The position numbers were made by a program, and so were the translations under genes. Shown piece after piece: positions 36,821-47,815 of a DNA stretch of 64,000 bases (position 1 is its first letter; the number at the start of each line of letters is the position of its first letter). This DNA is from Trichuris trichiura (taxonomy: Eukaryota > Nematoda > Enoplea > Trichinellida > Trichuridae), in contig JBAJFE010000005.1 in the NCBI GenBank assembly GCA_037903355.1, forward strand, positions 3,782,001-3,846,000, read 5' to 3'. The notes below the pieces were generated by a model. It did no database searches, was not told where the DNA came from, and saw only the letters and a list, made by a program, of their open reading frames with translations.

Positions 36821-39402
36821 CTAATCTTGCTTATTTGTACTGTCAACTGATTGGTCGACGCGGACGCCATACGGTGGGGACTGAAAATCTGCATTTGGCA
36901 TATTATCCGATGTAACAATGGGAACACCGGTCACGGAGGAACCCGAAAAAGGCGTAGACGTAACGCTGCACAGACTACCGGCCTGCGGTCGATTGGAAGA
37001 CGTATTGCTATAGCCGGAGCCGACCGTTTCCAACGTAACCGCTGTGCTCGCATCGCTAATTGTCACCGTATCCGCCGAACCAACGGCACCATTGGATACG
37101 CTACTATTGGATGAATTGCGTTGCTCGCGTGATCTAAGACTAGACAAACTGGGCAATCGTCTAAGAGCGCGCGTGCAATATCCGCTCAATGTTGACAACG
37201 AATCAAAACAAGGTCTTGAACGTCTTTGAGCAACCATTCTGCTTATAGCCTCGTCGTAGGAAGGCAAATGCGGCTGCGGAAAAAACAAAAAAGAAATTAT
37301 TAATTTGAAAAGCAATGCGCGATACCGTACTGTACCTGCAAATCATCCGCAAAACGAATCAACGCTAAGCGATCCGTATCCGAACTGTACATGCAGGGCG
37401 ACGGACCGGCGCCTCCAAACATTCCATGTCCTGCAGCGCTATTAACAAGGCTCAAACGAGCATCCGACGAACGAACTGCCGATAGACGCTGTACACGGTT
37501 GGATGAGGTGAACTTTCTCACCAGCATGTGCTTCAAAAATACAAGAGATACAAGCGCCAATAGAAGCATGCCCAGAATGGAAACTATAGACATGACAGCA
37601 ATGAAGCGCTTGTTCGACCACTCAACTGAAAAAGCCACCTATTCTTAGCAATTGTTTTCGTCTGCTCAACTTTTACCCAAATGACAGCTTGGTATGGAGC
37701 TCGTCCAGACGCCATTCTCCAGGCATTTTAGGTGCATGGAACCATCCAAATGATAGCCCTCGGCGCAACCAAACGTCAAAACGTGCCCTGGCGAAAACTT
37801 GGCCACATTTGGATTGTAATTATAAAATCCATTGACGGGAAGGCCCGGCTTTTCGCAAGATCCTAAAATGAAGCGGTGGGCAAAAACCAACAATGACGCT
37901 TAGCTGTAAAGCGCTTACGCTTCAATTTACATTCCGGCCATTCCGAAATTGACCACTGGCCACCGGCTAAACACGAATAGACACGTTCGCCAACCAGATA
38001 AAAGTGCAATGGATCTTTGCATTCGAAGAATAAGCGTACTCCGGCGGCGATACCGCCATTTACGGTGTACAAGGATTTACGTCGGCTAACCCAACCATTG
38101 GAAGCGTCTATGTTCTCGTATACCGGCTTCAATTGGTCCAACACTGGTGGGGGATCGCATCCTTCGGCAACTAATGGCCAAACGTTTTTAACTGTTGAAT
38201 AATTAAGGAAACAAAGAACGAAATACCACATATGGGAACGGACATGTCCGTCCAAAAGCCATTGGATTGACAGGTGCGCAAAGACTGCTGATTAGGGGAT
38301 AAAACGTGACCATTTTGGAGACAAGTAATGCGTGCTCGATCACCCGGCTGAATGGGTCCCGCTTGTGCTCGAAGATATACTACGCTAAAGGATTCGTGAA
38401 AATCGAACGGCGGACATTTGTCTGCAAAAGGTCACAATGGAAATGACGACGTATTTCACGCCTAATGGACGGCGCACCACGGTTGTCGATCCTGTTCCAA
38501 TGCTCGTTCTCTTCGCGAGTGCACAGCGTTTCCAGCAAGCTGGCATCGACAAAAATGGACAAACCATTGTCTTCGCGAGTCACCTGCCATCTACCATCCG
38601 TAGTGCACACGACCGAATAGAAGAGACGTTTTTGCAGTCCTTCGATTTTGCAAATAACGCGCAGCCGTGTGCCGGAAGCAAAAACGCCGTCTCCACTTCC
38701 GGGCAATTTGGAACTCGGAGAATTGACGACAAGAATGACAGCGCTCGGAGGGCTGAAGTCCTCGCAAGTTCCTGCGACAAGCGTAGGAGGGAGAATGGAA
38801 AAGCGTCGAAAGGAATTTTGCAAAAACTACTCACTCAAACAAAGCCCGTCAGTTGGCGGTACCCAACTACCGGAAGTGCAGCGTATAAACCCATTGCCCG
38901 AATCGAAAAAATTCTTCTCGCATGTATAGCTCCAATTGCCGTCATTCAAGGCCGTCCTTAGATTGCCGTTGGGCACACGCGGTTTGTCGCAGTTGGTTAC
39001 TGCTAAAAGAGAAAAAAAGGTTGCCCAATAACAATCGAACGACAATCGCTTTTATCAAGAAACAGACGCAACAAATAGCCGTATTAAACGCTAACGATTA
39101 GTGAAAAATACGCAAGCGAAATGGTTATCCCGCTGCGCTGTTCAAAATGGCTCCCAGCCGAAGAGAGAGAACATATGGTGACATTAACATGGATACATCT
39201 CGAAAAAGTTGAATCAATGTAAAAGTACGAACAGCGCCTCGCTTAGCTGCTCACCATAGTACATCAAGTGGCATGATTGAAAATTTTCACGTCATCACTC
39301 ACCTTTCGGATGAGCGCCTGAGCCTTCATTGTCCAGGGTCTCGTTCGATAAGTCGCATTTAATAACTCGCAGAAAGGCCAAGAAAAAAATCAAGCGAGCC
39401 AT
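36821..39402 (-). CDS. sushi (CCP) domain single-pass membrane protein
   Basis: Eight exons, 39402-39303, 39002-38835, 38771-38478, 38421-38227, 38170-37919, 37862-37677, 37625-37336 and 37273-36821, give 645 residues. A signal peptide (ARLIFFLAFLRVIKC) is followed by five Cys-rich CCP-like modules, roughly one per exon. They begin CDKPRVPNG, CEDFSPPSA, CPPFDFHES, CDPPPVLDQ and CEKPGLPVNG. Most extracellular introns are phase 1, as usual for shuffled modules. A membrane helix (IVSILGMLLLALVSLVFL, about residue 425-450) precedes a Ser-rich cytoplasmic tail of about 190 residues containing LPSYDEAI. A cell-surface adhesion or receptor-clustering role is likely for this architecture, but I cannot name an orthologue. 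Module 2 is atypically long, with extra cysteines. Confidence 0.82.
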
Positions 39403-40257
39403 GACAGCTTACACTGACAAATTAGGTGACAGAAAGGACCGCAAAGCCACATGGACAGCCGAACATGGAAACTTCTAAAAAATGAAGCAGCATAACTGAC
39501 ACCGTATCTCAAAGAAAATCAAGTTATACAAACGCAAAATGTTCAACGCTCGCGCAATTATACCGCTAAAAGTTTACCGAGCGACAACGTTTACTAGACC
39601 GCTTTAAAATTGCACGCGAAAACAATTTAGGCTCTTGCATCGGCAATTTTTTTCTAAAGTACCTGCACGCATTGTGTACTGTAACGAACATTCGCACCGT
39701 GGGTAGAAAAGTGACTTTTCAAGCGACGATATGCGCTCAATTTTGCCAGAGATACACGCAACATTTGTAAATGTTTTTTTTTAAAAATGTTCCCGTAACA
39801 GCAGGTTTTCTAATAAGAGCGCGTGGTGTACTGTTACTAGTCGTTCGACAAAAATGACCACGCAACTGTTAGCTACCTGCGTACATCTCCAAATGAGCAA
39901 CGATTCTTAAAGGCGTAAAATCAAAAAGGTTGGCAATCATATCTGCTTTAGGGCTATGGCAAAAACGCTTTAGAAAACTGCAACGTTCGCGCCCGTCTCT
40001 GCCGCGGCAATTTTTCACTTGAGAAAACTTTAATCGTGTTATTAATGCCAATTTTATTTTCGCTTTATTATCGTCGAACTAATCGCCTTGTACTGTCACG
40101 TGATTTAACAACGAACAAAAAATCTCTACGTCAACCTGCAAAATAATGATTTGCAGGTACGTTTCTAAAGTTTCTTCCTTCCTTGTGCGCTCGTCTTGGC
40201 TAACTATAAATAAGTGCAAGAAAATTAGTTTTCTTTTTTTTCGTAACGGGTTTCTTA

Positions 40258-40402
40258 ATTTGTTTTTCTAAAGTTTTTTGCGGAATTTTTTGACTCGTTG
40301 TTTATTAAGCGTTTATTGGAAAAACGTAATGACCTTTTTGCAATAAACATTTAATAAACAACGGGTCAAAAAATTTTGCGAAAAACGTTAGGAAAAAAAA
40401 TT
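40258..40402. repeat. fold-back repeat
   Basis: Arms of about 65-70 bp, 40258-40322 and 40333-40402, are imperfect reverse complements around a short centre. They contain GTTGTTTATTAAGCGTTTATT against AATAAACATTTAATAAACAAC. A half-copy with the same ACCCG..TTATTAAACGTTTATTC order lies at 25247-25300, so this is a dispersed family. Confidence 0.65.
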
Positions 40403-40554
40403 AGTTGGACCTTAAATTGAAACAAATGCGCCTATACAGAAAGCAATTACAGCTGCTTAAATTCGTGCCGCGGAAAAATACTTACGTTGTACCTAAAGGC
40501 AAAACTGACCAGCAGAGCAGCGTTTCTGTTATTTGCTTCGAGAAATGTTGAATC

Positions 40555-40785
40555 TCATCTCCTAGGCGCCCCACTGTCATACTGTAGGTTTGCGGGCCAT
40601 CCAGTCCTGCCTTTACCTAAGCCTAAGCATAAACATAAGGTTTATGTTTTGGCTTATTGTTGGGTAGAGGCAAGAAAGGGTGATTGGTATGCTCTCGAAT
40701 GAAGGCACAACAAGTTAAGAGCATGCATGCCAGAAAGGAACCTGCATTTCTCAAACGTTGAAGCGGTTAAGAGACAAAAATCGTA
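40555..40785 (+). repeat. dispersed repeat, copy 2
   Basis: Same block order as 34990-35215, with CCTAAGCCTAAGCATAAAC and the small palindrome CATAAAC-ATAAG-GTTTATG best preserved here. Confidence 0.7.
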
Positions 40786-43700
40786 AAGTTAATTTAAATT
40801 TGAAAATTAAGGACAGCCTAAAGTTGAAGCCACAATTACTTGAACATATGCTAACTGGACGATTCTGTGAGCTGAACGCCTTTGTGAATTTTAAAAGATA
40901 GGTAAAATGTCACTAATAGCGGCTGCAAGCAATCGGATCAACGAAATTGTTCGGATGAGCTTTCACGTTGGGGAAACTTCTATTACCCGTCTATGGAACG
41001 TAAAGGGGCAAATGAACGCTCCTATACAACGCTTTCGTCCAACAAGTGACTTGTTTTTCTTTGAGGCCATAATGAAATCGTAAAAAAAACTGAACATGAT
41101 TTTTTGTTAAAATAAATTCTCCGTTAAGTATTTTAGACCTCAGGCGCGATCATTTTCCCCACCCTCTCCTAATGGTAGTTATAGTGTGATCAGCAGGTTA
41201 GAATGTTACCGGCTGCACAACTACCGTATTTACGAAGGCGGACATCGAAATCCGCGGAAATATGTGCGAATAATTGTGTATGTTAAAAAGTTTTAGCGGT
41301 ACCATGAAGCATAACAAGCGCGCGCGCATTGAAAACTAAAATATTTTTTCACTGTTACATTATCATCAGTCGATCAATTTGCCTAATTCAAGCGCCTTTC
41401 CTACCGAACAAAAATTTGTAATTTTAATTAATTACCGGACAGTTTTCGCCATTGTTGCCAAGCTTGTACGCGTCGGAACAGCGACGTTGAGTTGAATGGA
41501 CTTATCGGTGAACCAACATTCAAAGCTAATCGAAATACGCCTTGCAAGCAGACAGACACGAACCAACGCTTTTTACAAATCAATCAATTCGCTCTCTATG
41601 CATTTTTTCAAATAATGAAAGTAATCATTTATGCAAATGGCTTACCAGTTTTTTCGATATTATTCAATCTAACTAACAGCCAGCGACTACAGACGACCAA
41701 TGGCGGATGATTTATTTGACGACAAACAACGTTATGTCATCCTGCAAATATCGATTGCAGCCAGGTAGAAGACAGGATGACGTGAAAAACTCGGATCGCA
41801 ACTTTTCCGCAACTTCATTTTTTTGTCATTATTTTCATGAACGTTAAGCATCACTATTTCAACATAAAGCCTATACAACCGATCACAAAAATAAAAAATG
41901 AAACTTATTACCAAAGCAGTTATACTGCGCTGCTTTTCGAAGCCAACAAATTATCAAACATTATTGGCGCGGGCTGATTACAACTAGCGAAATAGTATGC
42001 GCGGTTGAATCACGGAAAAATTAAATTTTCCAAAGATAATAATGAAGATGATTAAGCAAAAACTGCAATAGCAACAAAACTTTGAAAGCACGTTTCGATG
42101 TTTACTTAGAATAACAATATTAGCGCTTTGGATAAGCCTCATTCGAAAACAGTTAGTTGTGTCAAAATCAACATGTTTTACACAAGCGGAAATTTGATTT
42201 TTTATGAAAGGATACGGTTTAACCATTGTTGACTAGTAGAGGCCGTCATCAATGGTTAGACTTCGCTACAAAATGCGACATAATTCTTTGTGGTCATCAG
42301 ACTTAATGAAACGATAGCTGATCAGCGGCATGCAAATAGTTACGGTTTTCAATGTCTAATCGGATGCTGTCCCCTATCAAAAATTCAACCAACGGAAACG
42401 TAACAATATGCTAATATACGTTGGATGTGTCTTTGGCTCGACTTGATGGCGTCTAACACATTCAAAAACGAACGCCGTAGGTTATCACATTTCAACGCAA
42501 AAGAAGCGCGCATGAAAAATGAGCTACACAACTTGAATGCAGCCAGCAATCACTTCAGTTGACTTTCAGACAAAGCGAATAGAGTCCTTCCTTAAGCTCT
42601 CAAAGACTGGCGATAAAAAAGCAACGAAAAATGATAAGTTCCGTCGGGTGAAGAAAAAATTTGCAACTTCAACTCGCAAGCTCATCTGAACTACTAGTTT
42701 TCCAACTTGCTTTAAAATGTTAATAATATAGGCTCGGAAGAGGAAAAGCAACGAACACTTTCGTCAACTTTCAGCCACTAGTACAAATGACACACTTGCA
42801 AACGCCCTGAAAGCATTTATGACGTAACAAAAGAAAAACAGTTTATTTTCCCCGCGATCAATGCTTCCGAAAGAATTATTAAATACCTTGAGAAAGTTAA
42901 ATAAGCAGAGCGATTTTGAATCTTGAACGCTTGCCGAGCGCATAAGGTAAACTATAGGGCAGACGGAGACGCCTTGTGACTAACTGAGCGTCACTATCTT
43001 TCACTCTATTGAAAAGCAAAGTTGCGTCGTTAACTATCTCTATTCCTCGTACACATAGTATTCAGAAAAGATGATTGACAATGGTTCACTACAGTTGGCA
43101 ATTGGACAATAACGACATTGAAAGGCTGACTGAAAAACGTTGAGCATAAAAAAAGAGGGTAAGTCTGCTGCTTGCAATAAACTATCAAGATATACTATGA
43201 TGCGAATATATATAATCTTTTCCTTGCGGGCATGAAAAACGTTGGTCGTAGACGCTATGTAAAATCGGTTCTCCATTTTTAAAAATCAGAAACCCAGTTG
43301 ACCTCTACGGAGAAGGAATTTCATCGGTTGCGGAAGACCAACCCTCCTCCGCTACTTCAAAAATACGAATCGATTAATCGCGGGATCACTTATTGTATAG
43401 ATCAAAAAAAGCTTTGCCGAAAAGCCAACGGGATATTGCAGTGGAAAGCTTAAACCATCAATGTCGTCATCAAGTCCGCATCTTCTACGATCAATAAAAG
43501 TTTCGAATACGCTCGCTTAAAGCGTAAATTGATTTATGGTTCCCCTACTTGGGTGCTCCATAATAACCTATAAAATATACATTCATTGAAAACTGGTCGT
43601 GGACTCTTCTGCAAGGTTTAATTGAATTTTGATTCTGAAACGGTACTCCTTAGTGGCGGAAAAACCGTAATGCTAATTAGTTGTCCATAAAAGTACCGCC

Positions 43701-44716
43701 ATACACTGACAACAGGTGTCATTACCACTTTGAGCATAGATTAATTAGCTCTGCTCAACAAATAACCTCCAATAAAAGATATCTATAACTAACATGCTTA
43801 AATAGAAGGTTACATTATCGCCCACGCTTGGTAACGACTCGGTTCAATTGTAGCTTCGAAACTCATCTTCCCCAAAAGCGGTAATGACATTGCGGCTCGC
43901 GTTGAAAGTACAAACTATGCGGAGCGAGCAAATGCAGCGTCGACTGCCGGTCCAAGACGGCGCTTTTGTAAATTGAAATAAAAAACAAAGTGGTATACAT
44001 ATGAAATATTCAAATCGATTCCAGCAACATTCTTACAGCCTCCGGTGGTCTGCTTTGAATTCATAAGCTAAAGGCAAGCAGACCGAAAATTTGATTTTTT
44101 TCTTTTTCGGCATTCCACTACAGGAATTAGTTTTAAAAAGCAGCCAAAAATCAAATAACCAACAAGTCCGCGTTGAAAGCGTTATCAATGGACTGTCTGT
44201 ATTATAGCGCATTGATCACAACAACGAATGGTCGTAGAGAGTAATCATCAATGAAGCCGTGAATCTCTGAAAAGCTGTAACTATGTCGTTGTTGTCGATA
44301 GATCTCCGCACCGCGCAGAGATGACACCGCATACTTTTCTCCAGTTAGAGTTAGTGAGTCGACCAAAAAGGTATGAAGGGTCTATGCGCGCAACGGTAGT
44401 AAATGATAAAACTGAAGCAATTTTGTTAATTGGGACTCGAGAAACGTAATGCACCATTCATAGATGGCGTCGCACCTCCAACGGAAAGCCAATGGTGCTG
44501 CAGGTCAATTACGAGTGCTGAGCCATTAAGAGATCGCCTTTAGAGGAGGAAATGGAAACAGTACGACATTTTCACTTTACTTCAGGGAAACGGCAGGCGT
44601 CCGATAAATTTGAACATCATCTCCAGCTTGGGAACTTCATCAACTTCTCTATAAGGTAAGCCACGTGATACTTCGGCAAAAGCAGCCTGAAAACTTTTCA
44701 TGCACTTAGCCTAAAG

Positions 44717-45553
44717 ATGCCACTGATAAACCATCTGCCGGAATGGATGAAAAAGACGGAACAGGATGCGGACAAACCGAAGAAAAAATTATGGCCAACT
44801 TTGTCGATTGCAAAAATATTTCGCCGCGGGCAAGATGAGACAAAAAACGAGGAAGGCCACGAGCAGCACCCTACGACTGACCAAAATGCAATTACCTTCA
44901 CCGACCAAGCAGGTAATACAATCATTGTGAAACCTGACCCACGGATTCCACTCACGCCGAAACAGTGCTTTTTGCTTATTCAAAATTGGCGAGCCATTAA
45001 GCGACGAATCCTGGATACTGGCATTCGAATGTTCATCAAGTATGTCTGCTTAATGGAGGTTTATTAATTGGGTCATTTCCAAATGACCGTAGGCTATTTC
45101 AAAATAATGAAGATCTAATGACCTTCTTTCCAAAAGTCAAGGTGGACGAAGCGACCCACACGTACAATACCGAAGTGCTTGAAAGTCACGCCGAAAAAGT
45201 TATGGGTGTCCTGGATCAGGCTGTTCACTTGGTCGGCGATGCGGACAACCTGTTAAACCTGGTAAACGAGTACGCGGAATATCACGCCAAAAAGCAAAAC
45301 TTTCAGCCCACTTTTTTTCTGGTAACCAAAAATTATCAAAACAAAAAATAAAATAGCTTAACTTTTCTTGCCATTGCAGAAAATTGCTCCCGCTTTGCTC
45401 GAGGCGATTAAAGAGACGCTCGGCGATAGTTACACGGAAAATATGGCCAACATTTACAACACGTTTTTTCAACTTCTAATTGGAACGTTGGTGGCTAACT
45501 GCCAAGCAGCCATTCAAAGAAATGCAGGGGAAACTATGGAGACGTGCTCCTAA
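44717..45553 (+). CDS. globin with N-terminal extension
   Basis: Three exons, 44717-45039, 45093-45321 and 45380-45553, give 241 residues with phase-correct joints (AA|G and CTG|AAA); the introns are 53 and 58 bp. After a basic, charged N-terminal extension of about 75 residues, the globin fold begins at LTPKQCFLLIQNWRAIKR (A-B helices). TFFPKVKV carries the CD1 phenylalanine. ESHAEKVM supplies the distal E7 histidine (about residue 140), and YAEYHAKK supplies the proximal F8 histidine (about 172). The G/H helices follow (KIAPALLEAIKETLG, YNTFFQLLIG). Haem and gas binding are therefore expected. Nematodes have many divergent, often neuronal globins. Whether the role is oxygen handling, redox or sensing cannot be told here. 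Confidence 0.88.
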
Positions 45554-46645
45554 CAAAATGCATCATCGATACGGTACGATTGCATGAAATTTTAAATCGT
45601 AGTCTACGGTTGAAAAAACCAATATTTAGCGGACACATATAGCCCACGCAGTACGAGCAGTATAAAAGAAAAACAACGATTGATGCTTGACCGCAACTAG
45701 AAAAGTTTCACCAAAGCTATGCTGATATTTGTCACGGCAGAAAATAAAGCCAAAATGTTCATCCTCGCAGCGCTATCTGATTAATGATTCCCCTAAGTAA
45801 TGCGGTGGTGAAAAAGACTTTAAGCGCATGACAATAATTAATTACAAGAAAATCTATATTCACTGCACAAACAGCTGGTCAACATCAAATAAATAAATGG
45901 AACTACACTTGAGTATGATAAATTTTTGAGCCAATAATGTCCGCTTGAAAAAGGCTACAGCTATGAATGTTATTCTTTAACGGAAATCGAAAATACGCAT
46001 TAAAGCGGATACTGTAGCATAGTAACCTGAAAAGCACAAGCGGAGCTAAGAAAGACTGGAAGAAAACCAGTGAAAAGTCAATCGCTCTTCTACTAGAAAA
46101 CGAATAATTTTTAAGATCGACATTTTACGGCGTTATAAACTCGGACCATTGCGCGAAGGGGAAATTCAAGGGTTAAAAGGGCGAACTGATGCAATACGGG
46201 TATTCGCCAACCCTAGGAAACGGTTGCCGGTGAATCAAAATGCATAATCATTCAATACACTTTTAAGAACAAAAACAAGAACAGTCTTTGCTTTAATGGA
46301 GTATGGAAAAGCCGCACTAACTGTGGTACAACTGCTGAACTAATTTATTGATAAGAAACTAATCTTACACCTGAGTATACGATAAAGACCAAAAGAAGAA
46401 CATCAATTCAAGAGCAAACTTGGAACGACGAGAAGGCATTTAACCAACGTTGCATATTCGAATACATATACGCAACACTTGTTGGCCACCAATTAAAGTG
46501 CGTATTTTTAAGTATTCAAAAAAAGCGTACCTTTCTGTTGAAAGAATATGGCTTGCTGATAAAGCGATTAAATGAACTTTAGTCAGCCGCTAAATGTTGT
46601 ACAGAAACTGCGGAGGAAGCAAAAGAGGAACGTTTGACAAAAGAA
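45554..46645. other. intergenic region
   Basis: AATAAA at 45743 may be the globin poly(A) signal. No other feature recognised. Confidence 0.45.
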
Positions 46646-46924
46646 TCAAATACGACCACCAGCTTCCAAGACTCCTTGCTGCATACGAGGCACAACAAGG
46701 AGTATATTATTTTTGTAAAGCGACTCGACATACATGATACTGGCGCAAGAATTTGCCGCAGCACGCATGGCTGCCTGACGCTGTATATTACCAATGGACG
46801 ATGGCGAACTGGATGCCAGCGTACTAGTTGCCAAATGAGGATTCTTTAGCATCAGCTGCCGTTTTTGCTGCTTAATTTCCTCCAAAATTTTTCTGTTCTC
46901 CACTTCCTGTTTAGCTGTACTCAT
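46646..46924 (-). CDS. INIP: SOSS complex subunit C (INIP-like)
   Basis: A single-exon frame of 92 residues. It starts MSTAKQEVENRKILEEIKQQ, matching the charged N-terminal helix of SOSS-C (NRxxILxELxxxKRxL). The C-terminus, QAAMRAAANSC then SLYKNNILLVVPRM, fits the family signature of an alanine-rich helix followed by a short NLILPVLPR-like strand. The human protein is 104 residues. SOSS-C binds INTS3 and single-stranded DNA-binding SOSS-B in the DNA damage response. A short low-complexity Ser stretch separates the two conserved parts. The recognition is by motif and length only. Confidence 0.65.
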   Translation of the reverse strand: MSTAKQEVENRKILEEIKQQKRQLMLKNPHLATSTLASSSPSSIGNIQRQAAMRAAANSCASIMYVESLYKNNILLVVPRMQQGVLEAGGRI

Positions 46925-47815
46925 GGGCGGATCAGCACGAACGAAAGAGGCTTGAAATGAGCAAAAGTGATCTTTAACACCAACGTTAAAGTTTCCAACG
47001 AGCCTATTCTGAAACAGTGCACCGTACGGATTAAGTTAGAAAATTCCGTTTGCAACAGCGTTTATATTTCGCCAAAATAAAGCAAAAACTTGCTTAACAG
47101 AAACAGTAGACAAATTGGTTTACTGTCGCTGTGAGAATGCAAGTACCAACGGTCTCGCAATTAAATCTGACAACCTCTTTAAAGCTTCAAGTGCGGCTAC
47201 AATTTGAGCAACTTAGCTGAACCTGTGTAATTGCCTTTAATTATTTTGCGCATTTCCAATTCTATTTCAGAAGAAATTATGAAATCTTGTTTAATGTATG
47301 AAATAATACCAGCTTATTAAAATGCGATGGCACACTGCCGCGAGCAGTTTATTTTCTAAAACACTATAATCGCTTGACTTTATTTGGCCCATAATTTTCT
47401 TGGAGAATTGTCAACTTAAACATGAACTCAGTTATCTACCGTTCTCGGCGATGTCTAGGACCAGTTCGTCAAAGACTGCCTGCTCAATATTTTTAAATTC
47501 TATTGCCGTATTTTTAATCGATTTAGTCTGGTTAACTTTTCTACTAGATTTATTTCATTCATAAATTCGCGTTATGATTGACAGACAAAAAAAACAAGAA
47601 TAAATGGGAAGGAAACTCTACGAAAGAAAGTGTAGCGCAACTGATAAAACGCAACCGAGCAACTTTTTTTACTTTTCCGGCATCCCTAAGTACAGTACAC
47701 TGGTTTTGTAGTAAGCAAGTAACATGTTTACTGTATTTGTAAAATATAGTCAGGTGTGCCAATGTCTAAACTGCTACAAAGAAAACCTTACTAAAACTGG
47801 GCGAACCTTAAAAAA
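46925..47815. other. intergenic region left of the hAT element
   Basis: No supported gene. The - strand frame 47762-47559 shows no family resemblance, and it does not continue the gene fragment found on the other side of the transposon. Confidence 0.4.

Larger units (their letters stand above)
39403..44716. other. 5.3-kb region without a supported gene
   Basis: Apart from the fold-back repeat at 40.26-40.40 kb and the dispersed repeat at 40.56-40.78 kb, I see nothing recognisable. Open frames of 60-85 codons occur on both strands but lack family resemblance and consistent splice sites. The left edge must include the sushi-gene promoter and the right edge the globin promoter. Confidence 0.45.
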
